Source of the DNA: Dermacentor variabilis
Lineage: Eukaryota; Arthropoda; Arachnida; Ixodida; Ixodidae
Assembly: GCF_050947875.1 (NCBI RefSeq)
Contig: NC_134570.1
Location: 226,347,265-226,411,264, forward strand
DNA length: 64,000 bases
Direction: 5' to 3'
Position numbers and translations under genes: made by a program. Of this stretch, positions 11,131-21,245 are shown one piece after another. The stretch's first letter is position 1. Every line of letters begins with the position of its first letter. A model generated the notes under the pieces. The model did not search any database. It had not been told where the DNA came from and was given only the letters and a program-made list of their open reading frames with translations.

Positions 11131-11596
11131 TTAACGCGATAGCGTTAAGGAGCTCGTGTCGCAGAAAAGCCGGTGTCGTCGGCGTCGGTGTCGGCGACGT
11201 TGGCCGTGAGCGATAAATCCCAGCAGGCACCTCATGAATAAAAAACAACTTGCAAGATGGGCTGGGTGGGAATCGAACCAGGGTCTCCGGAGTGTGAGAC
11301 GGAGACGTTACCACTGAGCCACGAGTTCGATGCTTCAAAGCGGTACAAAAGCGCCTCTAGTGAACGCGGTGTTGCCTTAGAAACGAGCTGTTTCTAAGGC
11401 TCAGGCGTGCGTCGCTTGCTCAGGCGCACATTTCGTTGTCGCGCCGAACGCTGCGTTGCTCGACGCTCACCGCGTCCGATGCGGGGCGCGTAGTCGCTGC
11501 GCCGTAGCCCATTGTCTTACACCCCTTGGCGGGTCGACGGGAACGCTGTCGCGTTCCACTCTTGAAGGCGAAGCTTAAGCGTCCTCCAATTTTTAA
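11131..11596 (-). mobile_element. tRNA-related dispersed repeat, copy 1 (SINE- or MITE-like)
   Basis: About 466 bases that recur in inverted orientation at 13353-13836. On the minus strand it carries a tRNA-like module at 11264-11326 with an A box (TGGCTCAGTGG) and a B box (GGTTCGATTCC), the two internal pol III promoter elements. It also has the small palindrome TTAACGCGATAGCGTTAA at one end and AACGCTGTCGCGTT near the other. The tRNA-like part suggests a SINE; the palindromic ends fit a MITE. No coding capacity. No clear target-site duplication seen. Confidence 0.7.
11264..11326 (-). promoter_or_regulatory. tRNA-like pol III promoter module in repeat copy 1
   Basis: A box TGGCTCAGTGG and B box GGTTCGATTCC on the minus strand, separated by a CCGTCTCACACTCCGG segment that would hold a CAC anticodon if folded as tRNA. 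Its presence inside a repeated 0.48-kb unit argues against a functional tRNA gene. Confidence 0.6.
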
Positions 11597-11705
11597 TTCC
11601 CCATTTCTTAAAACCAAACATATAGTTATTTTTTCGCTAACACTTTGTTTGGAGCTACTTCTCCTCACCCGCCGTGGTTTCTCGGTGGCTATGGTGTTGG
11701 GTGTT

Positions 11706-12216
11706 GTTGTATGGTGTTAACGGAGAATACCCTAGTAACTTGCGATTCGTTGATGATATTGCCTTGCTTAGTAACTCAGGGGACCAATTGCAATGCATGC
11801 CCACTGATCTGCGGAGGCAAAGCAGAAGGCTGGGTCTAAAAATTAATCTGCAGAAAACTAAAGTAATGTTTAACAGTCTCTGCAAGACGACAGCAGTTAA
11901 CTATAAGTAGCGAGGCACTGGAAGTGGTAAGGGAATACATCTACTTTGGACAGGTAGTGACCGCGGATCTGGATCATGAGATTGAAATAATCAGAAAAAT
12001 AAGAATGGTCTGGCGTGCTTTTGGCAGGCATTCTCAGATCATGAACAGCACGTTGCCATTATCCCTCAAGAGAAAAATGTATATTAGCTGTGTCTTACCA
12101 GTACTCACCTACGGGACAGAAATCTGGAGGCTTACGAAAAGGGTTCTACTTAAATTGAAGACGACGCAACGAGCTATGAAAAGAAGAATGATGGGTGTAA
12201 CCTTAAGGGATAAGTG
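11706..12216 (+). pseudogene. RTE-clade LINE reverse transcriptase fragment, left part
   Basis: C-terminal half of an RTE-type reverse transcriptase. Visible are the catalytic block NLRFVDDIALLSNSGDQLQ, LGLKINLQKTKVMFNS, a frame change near 11905, then YIYFGQVVTAD, FGRHSQIMNSTLPLSLKRK, VLPVLTYGTEIWRLTKR and RRMMGVTLRDK. The coding sequence is interrupted exactly after this block by the LTR retrotransposon at 12217 and resumes at 16486. The 5' part (endonuclease and RT fingers) is missing. The typical order of RTE elements, with no RNase H, fits. Inactive. Confidence 0.85.
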
Positions 12217-13319
12217 TGAGGGCCCTAATATGGGGCAAAGGTTCGTGTACTCAATGGTTCTGTTGGTTCTCTTAGGCGGAGCCTCCGAGAACCCAATTGA
12301 GGACAAAGCCGTTGGTTTGAACACACACACAAAGACTTTTAATCAAACTAAAAAGAGGCATAAAGTAAATAGAAAGAAATACAAAGCATGCCTAAAATAA
12401 ACACTCAAGCAGACATTGCGGCAAAGAACACACATAGGCTTTGCATGAGGTTAACGGGTGCGCGAGTCCGGGCTTGCCACGAGTGCAGGGACGCGTAACA
12501 GTCTCGACGCGGCGACGCGGCGACAAGCTGGCGAAAGGAGTGGCGCCGGTCTCACCATAGGTCGCGTCGTAAGCTGACCGACCAGGCGACCGGAGCGCGC
12601 CAGCTCTGGCTAGGCGAGGTAAAGCGGGCGGCTTGGTGGCAGGAGTAGACGACGTCGGCGTTCTGGCCGGGCAGCTGGCGTAGAACTCGGGCCCGAAGCC
12701 CGACAGTTCTCGTCTCGCCCACGGGCGCAGAAGCTCGAACGCCGGCCTCGGGCAGCAGGCGGCACGACAGAGAGGGCGGCGTTCTGGCCGGGCAGCTGGC
12801 GTAGAACTCGGGCCCGTAGCCCGACTGTTCTCGTCCTGCCTACTGGCGCAGAAGCTCACCGGCCTTGAGGAGCTGCCGGCACGCTCAGGTACACGGGCGA
12901 CGCACAGGAACAGGTTGGCAGGAGGCCCCGGTCGGGTGAAGTCCTGGTGGCTCGGGTCGGGAACCCGACGGCCCGTCTTCAACGCCCACTCCGGTGGTTG
13001 ACCTCCTCCTGCCGTTGCTTCCTGGAACTCTCCTGGCGTCTCCCCTGCGTCTCCTTGCGTGTCCTCCCGTTCTGCCAGCGCACCACGCTTTTTCTTCTGG
13101 TCTGGCCGATTTGGCATTCTCGGATTGGCTGCCTGATGCCTCGTGGTCTTTTCTAATTGGTTGCTTTTCTTCTTTTTGTTGTTTTTCATGCGCCGCGCGT
13201 TCTCGTGCCGGACGCTCTTCGGCGTCGTTTTCCTTCTTCCACCTCGGCGCCCGTGCCCTCAGTGTCGTCTGCTCCGGGCCGTCCAGATCACCGCACCATG
13301 TCGCGCACCACACATCACA
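12217..13319 (-). repeat. 3' LTR of the gag-only element
   Basis: 1103 bases, direct repeat of 15378-16485. Within it a GC-rich block (GCGTAGAACTCGGGCCCG and neighbours) is itself tandemly repeated with a unit of about 120 bases around 12657-12860. A long open frame runs through it on the minus strand (12392-13189). Confidence 0.88.
12392..13189 (-). other. Long open frame inside the 3' LTR, 265 codons
   Basis: A 265-codon open frame in the sense direction of the element, starting MKNNKKKKSNQLEKTT and rich in Arg, Pro and Ala. The matching frame in the other LTR (15555-16424) is 289 codons because its ATG lies further upstream. Both copies stay open despite many substitutions and indels between the LTRs. 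The sequence is very GC-rich, which alone makes stops rare, so this may not be a real gene. No known domain is visible. Confidence 0.25.
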
Positions 13320-13352
13320 TAAGCCCCTTTTTTACACATGTTTTTCTGAAGA

Positions 13353-13836
13353 AAAAATTGGAGGACGCTTAAGCTTCGCCTTCAAGAGTGGAACGCGATA
13401 GCGTTCCCGTCGACCCGCCAAGGGGTGTAAGACAATGGGCTACGGCGCAGCGACTACGCGCCCCGCATCGGACGCGGTGAGCGTCGAGCAACGCAGCGTT
13501 CGGCGCGACAACTAAATGTGCGCCTGAGCAAGCGACGCACGCCTGCGCCTTAGAAACAGCTCGTTTCTAAGGCAACACCGCGTTCAGTAGAGGCGCTTTT
13601 GTGCCGCTTTGAAGCATCGAACTCGTGGCTGAGTGCAATAAAGAAAAAAAACTCGTGGCTGAGTGGTAACGTCTCCGTCTCACACTCCGGAGACCCTGGT
13701 TCGATTCCCACCCAGCCCATCTTGCAAGTTGTTTTTATTCATGAAGTGCCTGCTGGGATTTATCGCTCACGGCCAACGGCGCCGACGCCGACACCGGCTT
13801 TTCTGCGACACGAGCTCCTTAACGCTGCCGCGTTAA
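13353..13836 (+). mobile_element. tRNA-related dispersed repeat, copy 2
   Basis: About 484 bases, inverted relative to copy 1 at 11131-11596, lying in the interior of the gag-only LTR element just inside its 3' LTR. The tRNA-like module is at 13651-13713 with A box TGGCTGAGTGG and B box GGTTCGATTCC. The 17 bases before the A box (ACTCGTGGCTGAGTG) are duplicated in this copy with an A-rich spacer (13621-13650). No protein coding. Confidence 0.7.
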
Positions 13837-13867
13837 AACTGGCGCTCAGGGCGCGACATAGTTCACA

Positions 13868-13938
13868 ACACTACAGTCATGGTCTGTCCACGAGATTGTG
13901 CACAACACTACAGTCATGGTCTGTCCACGATATTGCGC
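13868..13938. repeat. Two-unit tandem duplication, about 34 bp each
   Basis: The block CACAACACTACAGTCATGGT followed by CTGTCCACGA occurs twice in tandem with slight differences. It lies between repeat copy 2 and the gag gene. Confidence 0.8.
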
Positions 13939-14136
13939 TGTAAGGTTTCATGCACAGTGCACACAGATCAAAGACATTAAAGGAGAACTCAATTCAAAGA
14001 ATGCACAGCAAGTGGAAAATAAATGGTAGCGTCAAAGGCTATCATAATACCCTATAGAAGAAAAACCATAAAGTCCAAGGTCACCATGTCCGAGGTCACA
14101 AGTCCGAAAAAAGCCATAAGTGAAGCATCGGCTCCT

Positions 14137-15315
14137 TTAGGTAACCCTTTCCCATATCAACCTAACTAGACATTTATCTTCTCGGTCAGAGAACCCTGGC
14201 CAGTCCGCGATAGTATTGCTCCAGGCAATAATGTCTCTGCATGGTGTCGACCAAGTCACTGTCTGCGTCCTAAGGTAGTCAACATTGTAATGTGTGGTTG
14301 CAGCATCAGTGCCAATGGTCGAACCACACACGAGTGCATGAGAAGACAAAGGAGGTACTGAATCCTCAAAGCCAAGTGTTGATTGGGTACGCAGGCCCGA
14401 GCTCTCCCAGGCGCGCATAGGGTCACAAGCAGTTACCTTTGTTGAATTCAAGGAACGCAGTAAGGACAACTCAATACGTTTTATGGAAACCAAACCTGGT
14501 TCCTCACGAGCCCTGATATCTTCAGGTCCATCTTGACCCTGGCGCAAGCACTCCGGCGTACTATATTTATCCTGTAGGAGGTGCTCAGTTCTAACTTTAG
14601 TTTTTTGAACCATGCTTATGCATGGTAGCTCTGAACCTTGTACAAACCAGTCATCGCCTACGCTGGGCCCACGCGGCACTAGTTGAGGTATGGAAGCAGT
14701 ATGATCTTTGTCTTGCGACCATACCTCAGTATCTTTGCCTACAATGCCATCATTACAAGGTGTCTCTCCTTGAGACACTTTTTGGTCGCCAAGGCCTGAC
14801 GTCATGTCGCAGGGAACCCTCGAGTCGCCGCTGCACTGCTGTGCTGCATCCTCAACAATGGACCTCGTCCCTTCGGTGCAACCATCCGCGAGTGCCTTGA
14901 TGTGAACGCGCACCCTGCGAAGCTCTTCCTCCAGGCGTTCCCTCTCAGCTGCCTGTTCTGCCACTCGCCTGTCGTGCTCTTTCTGAACTTTTTCGCATAT
15001 TATTACCCATCTGTCTTGAACCCACCTGTTCAAGTCTGCCCCATGCAAACCCAATCGCTGGGCCACGGTGGCTAAGTCAAACAAACTAATTTCTGGCTGT
15101 TTCTTGCCCAAATATGCGCCCTCAGCATCCGCGACTTTAAGCCGTAATTGTAAATTTCTCTCCTCTAATACAAGCTCCTGCTTCTTGGCTTCGCGCTCCG
15201 CTGCCCGCTCTTCTCGCGCCCGCGCTTCCTGCTCGTTCAACCATGCTCTCAACACCGCACCTTCTAGGCCCATGCGTTCGGCTAGGGCTAACAGATCTCG
15301 TGTGCTAGCGGCCAT
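14137..15315 (-). CDS. Gag-like protein of the non-autonomous LTR element
   Basis: An intact 392-residue frame just downstream of the 5' LTR and primer-binding site. It starts MAASTRDLLALAERMGLEG, followed by a strongly charged coiled-coil region (residues about 28-65: WLNEQEARAREERAAEREA and onward). A second similar module follows at about residues 75-145 (LFDLATVAQRLGLHGADL, then AEQAAERERLEEELRRVRV). These two modules look like an internal duplication: each has a short LA..GL helix followed by a charged coil. The C-terminal 240 residues are polar and lack zinc knuckles. It resembles gag N-termini of tick LTR elements; the assignment rests on position and composition. It is one of the few unbroken frames in the window. 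Confidence 0.65.
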   Translation of the reverse strand: MAASTRDLLALAERMGLEGAVLRAWLNEQEARAREERAAEREAKKQELVLEERNLQLRLKVADAEGAYLGKKQPEISLFDLATVAQRLGLHGADLNRWVQDRWVIICEKVQKEHDRRVAEQAAERERLEEELRRVRVHIKALADGCTEGTRSIVEDAAQQCSGDSRVPCDMTSGLGDQKVSQGETPCNDGIVGKDTEVWSQDKDHTASIPQLVPRGPSVGDDWFVQGSELPCISMVQKTKVRTEHLLQDKYSTPECLRQGQDGPEDIRAREEPGLVSIKRIELSLLRSLNSTKVTACDPMRAWESSGLRTQSTLGFEDSVPPLSSHALVCGSTIGTDAATTHYNVDYLRTQTVTWSTPCRDIIAWSNTIADWPGFSDREDKCLVRLIWERVT

Positions 15316-15357
15316 ACTTCCTAGCCTTTAGAAAAAAGATCCAAACGAACGGCTTCG

Positions 15358-15377
15358 TCCTGCCGCGGACGCCAATT
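15358..15377 (-). promoter_or_regulatory. Primer-binding site of the gag-only element
   Basis: On the minus strand TGGCGTCCGCGGCAGGA begins three bases after the 5' LTR end. The TGG start and position fit a tRNA primer-binding site; the tRNA is not identified. Confidence 0.6.
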
Positions 15378-16485
15378 TGTGAGGACCCTAATATGGGGCA
15401 AAGGTTCGTGTACTCAATGGTTCGGTTGGTTCTCTTAGGTGGAGCCTCCGAGAACCCAATTGAGGACAAAGCCGTTGGTTTGAACACACACACAAAGACT
15501 TTTAATCAAACTAAAAAGAGGCATAAAGTAAATAGAAGGAAATAGAAAGCATGCCTAAAATAAACACTCAAGCAGACATTGTGGCAAAGAACACACATAG
15601 GGCTTGCATGAGGTTAACGGGTGCGCGAGTCCGGGCTTGCCACGAGTGCAGGGACGCGTAACAGACTCGACGGGGAGACGCGGCGACAACCTGGCTAAAG
15701 GAGTGGCGCCGGTCTCACCATAGGTCGCGGCGTAAGCTGACCGACCGGGCGACCGGAGCGCGCCAGCTCTGGCTAGGCGAGGTAAAGCGGGCGGCTTGGT
15801 GGCAGGAGTAGACGGCGTCGGCGTTCTGGCCAGGCAGCTCGCGTAGAACTCGGGCCCGAAGCCCGACTGTTCTCGTCTCGCCCACGGGCGCAGAAGCTCG
15901 AACGCCGGCCTCGGGCTGCAGGCGGCACGACAGACGGGGCGGCGTTCTGGCCGGGCAGCTGGCGTAGAACCCGGGCCCGTACCCCGACTGTTCTCGTCCT
16001 GCCCACTGGCGCAGAAGCTCACCGGCCTTGAGGAGCTGGCGGCACGCTCAGGTACACGGGCGACGCACAGGAACAGGTTGGCAGGAGGCCCCGGTCGGGT
16101 GAAGTCCTGGTGGCTCGGGTCGGGAACCCGACGGCCCGTCTTCAACGCCCGCTCCGGTGGTTGACCTCCTCCTGCCGTTGCTTCCTGGAACTCTCCTGGC
16201 GTCTCCCCTGCGTCTCCTTGCGTGTCCTCCCGTTCTGCCAGCGCACCACGCTTTTTCTTCTGGTCTGGCCGATTTGGCATTCTCGGATTGGCTGCCTGAC
16301 GCCCCGTGGTCTTTTCTAATTGGTTGCTTTTCTTCTTTTTGTTGTTTTTCATGCGCCGCGCGTTCTCGTGCCGGACGCTCTTCGGCGTCGTTGTTTTCCT
16401 TCTTCCACCTCGGCGCGCGTGCACTCAGTGTCGTCTGCTACTGGCCGTCCCGATCACCGCACCATGTCGCACACCACACAGCACA
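15378..16485 (-). repeat. 5' LTR of the gag-only element
   Basis: 1108 bases in direct orientation with 12217-13319. Minus-strand start TGTGCTGTGTGG, end GGGTCCTCACA. It carries a 289-codon frame (15555-16424) corresponding to the one in the other LTR. Confidence 0.88.
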
Positions 16486-16796
16486 CTAAGAAAGGAGCAG
16501 ATTGGGTGAGGGAAAAACGCGAGTTAATGACTTCTTAGTTGAAATCAAGAAAAATAAATGGGCATGGGCAGTACATGTAATGAGGAGGGAAGATAACCGA
16601 TGGTCATTAAGGGTTACGGACTGGATTGCAAGGGAAGGGAAGCGTAGCAGGGGGCGGCAGAAAGTTAGGTGGATGGATGAGATTAAGAAGTTCGCAGGGA
16701 CAACATGCCCACAATCAGTACATGACCGGGGCAGTTGAAGAAGTATGCGAGAGTCCTTTGCCCTGCAGTGGGCGTAACCAGGCTGATGATGATGAT
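16486..16796 (+). pseudogene. RTE-clade LINE, C-terminal end and tail
   Basis: Continuation of the RTE fragment interrupted at 12216. Typical RTE C-terminal motifs follow: FLVEIKKNKWAWAVHVMRR, DNRW, WIAREGKRSRGRQKVRWMDE and the final LPCSG-type end (TGCCCTGCAGTGGGCGTAACCA). The tail TGATGATGATGAT closes it, typical of RTE 3' ends. Frames shift at least twice. Confidence 0.85.
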
Positions 16797-17000
16797 CGTG
16801 TTAGGCGGCTGAGCACGAAGCCGTGGGATCGAATCCCGGCTACGGCGGCCGCATTTTGATGGAGGCTAAAACACCCGTGTACTTAGATTTAGGTGCACGT
16901 TAAAGAACCCCAGGTGATCAAAATTTCCGAGTCCTCCACTACGGCGTGCCTCATAATCAGAAAGTGGTGTTGGCGCGTTGAACCCCATAATCTTTTTTTG
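16797..17000 (+). mobile_element. tRNA-derived SINE (Ruka-like), copy 1
   Basis: A B-box-like GGGATCGAATCCCG at about 16826-16839 is followed by GGCGGCCGCATTTTGATGG, CACCCGTGTACTTAGATTTA, CACGTTAAAGAACCCCAGGT and GTCCTCCACTACGGCGTGCC. The same body recurs at 26480-26669. It resembles the tick SINE family Ruka as I remember it; the name needs a database check. It sits directly after the RTE tail. Confidence 0.75.
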
Positions 17001-19472
17001 GAGCCACGTCTTCTTTACGCTTGCCTTTTCCCTTTCTAATGCTTTGGAAACGAACATGTTCTAAAGTCCCGTTCAATCCGATCAAGGCTGGACCATCCGC
17101 CGAAAAGTTAGCAAAATACTAGTATTGAAAATTTTTGTTACTATGTAGATATCTTTCATGATAATTTGTCTGGGTTCAGCGAGTGTATATATATATACAT
17201 TGTACCGCTAGAGCGGCTTCCCACACGTCACACAAATACATTCTTTTTTATTTTTACCCTCTTAATAATGCTCCATGCAAAATGGTTTCTTTAATTACCT
17301 GCAGCAGTTCCAATCACTCCCGCAAAGTTAGTTTCTTCATACATTACGCTGCACGTGACCGCCCTTTCTGGCAAGCATCAACTTGGTGTAATATAGTGTT
17401 CTTCTTTTTAGGGTTATACGAAAGCATAGCTGATAACCGCCGTCTAACATTTTTGAACCATTGCTTAAATTTTTGGCAAAGGCTGTATTCATTCCTGAGG
17501 TATTTTACCTTCGCACACAGATTGCCTGTAGCCTTCCCCCCATCTCCGCTAAATCTAATCTCCGTGGAACTTGTTGCGGTGCCAGGGAAACTTGAGTAAA
17601 TTTGGGCTGTCGTAAAACCACTCTAACTCAGGAACGTTTGCATACGTAAATTGCAAACGCCACAATAAACCCAACAACTTTCAACGTTGCCAAGGCATCA
17701 CCAATTACCCAGTCCTAACTTTTACGAAACAAGGTGCGTTGTTTAGTAGACCGAGGTCACCGGGCAAATGTCGTATAACGCATGAAAGTACTGAAAAAAC
17801 GATGATTCAAAAGTCTTTTTTAACGCCCCCAATCATGCTACTAACGGTGAAATTTCGGGACACATCGCACTTAAAATGACCCTATTTCGGTTAAACACAA
17901 AGATTGTTTAACGCACAGTTTTTCTGGGACATTGTGAAGCGTAGCTCGAAACAGCAGCGTTACACTCGCACACACTTGTTTCGGACATTTTTTTTTTTGC
18001 CGGAGCTGTGTTCGATTAACAATAGCTTGATTTGGGCAAGTGTACACAGTGTTCCTAAAACAGCTCTACGGGTGAGAATGAAAGGCGCACAGTCGACAGG
18101 ACGGGCGTGCTTCACGCATTTAACGTCGTGCACACAGCTTCTACACGGTTTTTCCACAGAATGTTGCCATGTTTGATATTAGTGCCACTTGAACTTTAGT
18201 TCTTCCTATGTTTATTTGTTTCCAATGCAAGCAGTTGCAATCAAGGTGGAGACCAAGTTAAAAGGTGCAATCACACAGACTGAGGCTCTGCGTTGCGTGT
18301 CCACAGTGAAACGATGCGCGAGACTATTATGGTGGTCGTCCACGATTTTCCACCGCGTAACGGCACATATAGGCCTCGTCCGTGCCTAGTCTCACAGTCA
18401 CATAATCATATGACAGGTTAGAAATGTTTTCATGGAAACGGGAGCTAAAAAGTTATATTAGAATTCATGGTAATTTACGATGGAAAACAGATAAATATAA
18501 TAATGACAAGCGACAATGACGCAAACATTAGACTCCATCACATTCCAACACTTGATATTACGTACATATAAGTACAGGTGAGGAAAAATCACTAAGTACT
18601 CGGTTCAAATGGAGATAATTAGGAAAAGCGCCGTGTTAGTCAAACAGAGTTGAGACCGCGTTTTGTTAAGGGCTTGAATACCGGCGTCATGAAATGAATT
18701 GAGCAGACTAGGTAATTTCTTTCTTGTTCTTTTTCCAAAGCTAAAGGGTTCTTGAATGTAGTTTGCTCAAAGATTCCAAGGGCTACGGCAAGCCTGTGGC
18801 ATGTTGCCTGTTTCGCGTCCCAGCCTTGGGGTGGCACCACCATCGAAACAACGACCGCGCACCGCCGGCAGCGGTAATGGAAACGCCAGCAAAGCCTTTA
18901 TTTTGTGAACTTTATTTGCAACGCATCAAAGCAGCACGCAAACAAAAACATTTCTATCTGAAATTATAAACATTTAAAAGAAAATTCAGCTTAAACGTTG
19001 AAAATTTTTATAAAGTGACTTCTCGAATGGTTAATTGCAAAAGAGAGAGAGAGAGTAGGCATTCTGGACTAGAAGACGAACAGTCGCGACAGCATTCGCC
19101 GTTGTGAAAGCTACGTGTTTCTGCTCAAACAGGAGGCACTCACTCAAATCAACTTGCAGTTTATGAACATTGTGAACAAAGTGGCGTGACATCTTCACCT
19201 ACAAAACTGGATGAAGGTTAGCAACATGCCAGCGTTTATTAATTATTCAAACGTCGCCTGTCATTTCTAAATTTAGATTGTAAGTGAATCATATTGAAGA
19301 CATTATCTATTGTTAGTAAGTAAACATTTTTCTGGTATCAGTGCAACTACCGTTTGAATTCAGGCGGCGCTTGCGTCGGCTGCGAAAATCGGCCCCATTG
19401 GCCCTATGGGAATGTCACAGGCTTGGCTACGGCTGCATGAGAACTTTTGCCCCACTCCTAAAAGTAAGCCAT
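17001..19472. other. No intact gene; diverged satellite-like DNA
   Basis: By eye, parts of this stretch align with 27588-29198 and 34254-35840. For example, CACACAGATTGCCTGTAGCC near 17515 pairs with a CGCCCACAGATTTGCATTGG-type segment near 28336. The region 17820-17990 pairs with 28100-28300 and 29000-29190. No gene or RNA gene is visible. A short GA-rich run lies near 19041-19054. Confidence 0.5.
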
Positions 19473-19484
19473 ATATGCTCCGAT
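19473..19484. repeat. Left target-site duplication of LINE-A2
   Basis: ATATGCTCCGAT, identical to 27576-27587, 12 of 12 bases. Confidence 0.88.
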
Positions 19485-20006
19485 CCTCGCAGAGCCTTCT
19501 GCGTCAGCAGGAAGTTGGTGTGTCACAACACCACGTACCCGAGCACATGAGTGTCGGACCCTCCCCGCGTGTAGCCGTGCGTGCCTTAGCCATGTCTAGC
19601 GAAAAGGGGATCCTGGGGGTTGAGCCGATGCCGGGTGTTTGGGCCTTTATGGCCCCCCGGCAGATGCAACACACCTCCTCGGCTTCAGCTTCACGTACAC
19701 GGCACCTCCAGACTGACCCACTTTGGTGAAATCAACAGTCGCCTTTTCCTGTCTTCCTCTCCAATCTTCGCCTTTCTTTCTATCCTTTTCATATTTCGTG
19801 TCTCCTTCTCATTTTTCTCACTTTCGAATTTCCTGGCGGCGAGGGTTAACCGTGTGTAATGTATCCAATATCGGGTATATACATTGGGTTATAGTGGCTG
19901 TGTATTGCTTGCGCTGGCAGGATGCATTTATATGGAATCTTGTCACGTCCCCCTGTAGGGCTCTATGGTAGGTAGCTGGCACAGCTGCCGAAATTTCAGT
20001 ATTTGT

Positions 20007-21204
20007 ATGGCTTCCAGCTCATTCTCAAAGCTACCTGATCGCCCTCTTTTGAAAAGAGGGCGCACCGATGGATCCTTCAACTTCTTCGCCAAGAGCAAAG
20101 ATATCTGCCCACATTTGCACGTCATTCATACCGAAACGAACCGAAGGACTGTACGAACGTTTTGCCCATTTCTTGTTGCAAAGTGCCTCACTGACACTCT
20201 GGGCCCTGGGTACAAAATTACGAAAATGGCCCGTCACGACCTTCTCCTTGAAGTTCGGGACAAAACAGAACATGACAAATTGACAAATCTTGTTCATTTG
20301 GTGAAACTCCAATTTCAATAATCCCTCACCGTTCGCTCAATAGCAGAAGAGGCGTATTTTCAGAACAGGGCCTGCTAGAATTGACTGAGGCAGAGCTTCT
20401 AGAGGGCTGGAAGGAACAGCATGTCACGAATGTGCAACGAATCAAGATCCGTCAAAACGATATGGAAATACCCACAAAACAACTGATCCTTACCTTTTGT
20501 ACTAGCACACTCCCGGAAAGCATCGAAACAGGGTATATGAAGATTAATGTCAGACCGTACATACCAAATCCACGATGATGTTTCAAGTGCGAAAGATTCG
20601 GTAACGGCTTTGAGAGCTGCCGAGGCCGTGCCATGTGTGCAAAGTGCGCGTCCCGTGACCACCTTGCGGACAACCGCAACGACGCACTCCACTGTGCACA
20701 CTGTGACGGCGAACACCCCGCTTATTCTCGCTCCTGTCCTTCATGGGAAAAGGAAAAAGAAACCATAACCTTTAAAGAAAAAGAAAACATCTCGTTCAAA
20801 GAAGCGTGGAGGCGTCTCTCTATTACACAGGGACCTATTTTTTCCGAAGTGGTGCGGCTTGGGGCACGGCCACAACAGTGCTCGGCGGCCTTTAGGACCA
20901 CCCAGAGTGGACCGGCGGCATCGCCACTCTCCTCCATTACGGGACCAGCTAGTGCTGTTCTGCCACCCAGCTAGAGCCAGCAGCCCTCAGGGTCTGCAGT
21001 CTGTAGTGCTTCAAGGGCCTCTGCACGTGGAGAAAAGGCTGAAACACCCGCGAGCGGACATCCAACGCCTCGATGGAGGCGATGGATTCATCGCAAAGTG
21101 CGTCGGCGTCCCAGGCGCCGAAGGATCGGCGGAGTTCTTAGGAGCGCGCCAAAAAGGACAAAACCCGCATCACGGGGCCTGGAAACGAGCCTGCGGGCTA
21201 AAGT
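20007..21204 (+). pseudogene. LINE-A2 ORF1 relic
   Basis: Starts at ATG 20007, the family start position. Recognisable are PFLVAKCLTDTLGPGYKITK, a break near 20320, LTEAELLEGWKEQ, a stop near 20577, and the zinc knuckles CERFGNGFESC (the first cysteine lies before the stop), CAKCASRDHLADN and CAHCDGEHPAYSRSC. The C-terminal region is frameshifted. Not functional. Confidence 0.82.
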
Positions 21205-21245
21205 AGTTTCTCTCTCTTAAGCACACAGCACATATTCATAACAAC

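Larger units (their letters stand above)
12217..16485 (-). mobile_element. Gag-only LTR retrotransposon (non-autonomous)
   Basis: A 4.27-kb minus-strand element with 1.1-kb direct LTRs (12217-13319 and 15378-16485). Both LTRs start TG and end CA, and the element is flanked by TAAG on both sides (12213-12216 and 16487-16490). A primer-binding-site candidate TGGCGTCCGCGGCAGGA abuts the 5' LTR, and a purine run AAAAAAGGGG lies next to the 3' LTR (about 13323-13333). The interior of only 2.06 kb encodes one gag-like protein and no protease, RT or integrase. It also contains copy 2 of the tRNA-related repeat. It must have been mobilised by enzymes of another element. It splits the RTE fragment. 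Confidence 0.85.

Noticed and set aside
11264..11326. Functional tRNA gene on the minus strand
   Set aside because: The same module occurs inside a 0.48-kb unit repeated at 13353-13836, so it is part of a dispersed repeat. The acceptor stem does not pair convincingly.
11131..13836. The two inverted 0.48-kb units as terminal repeats of one DNA transposon
   Set aside because: One unit lies inside the LTR element and the other outside it, next to an unrelated RTE fragment. The sequence between is not one element, and no target duplication flanks the pair.
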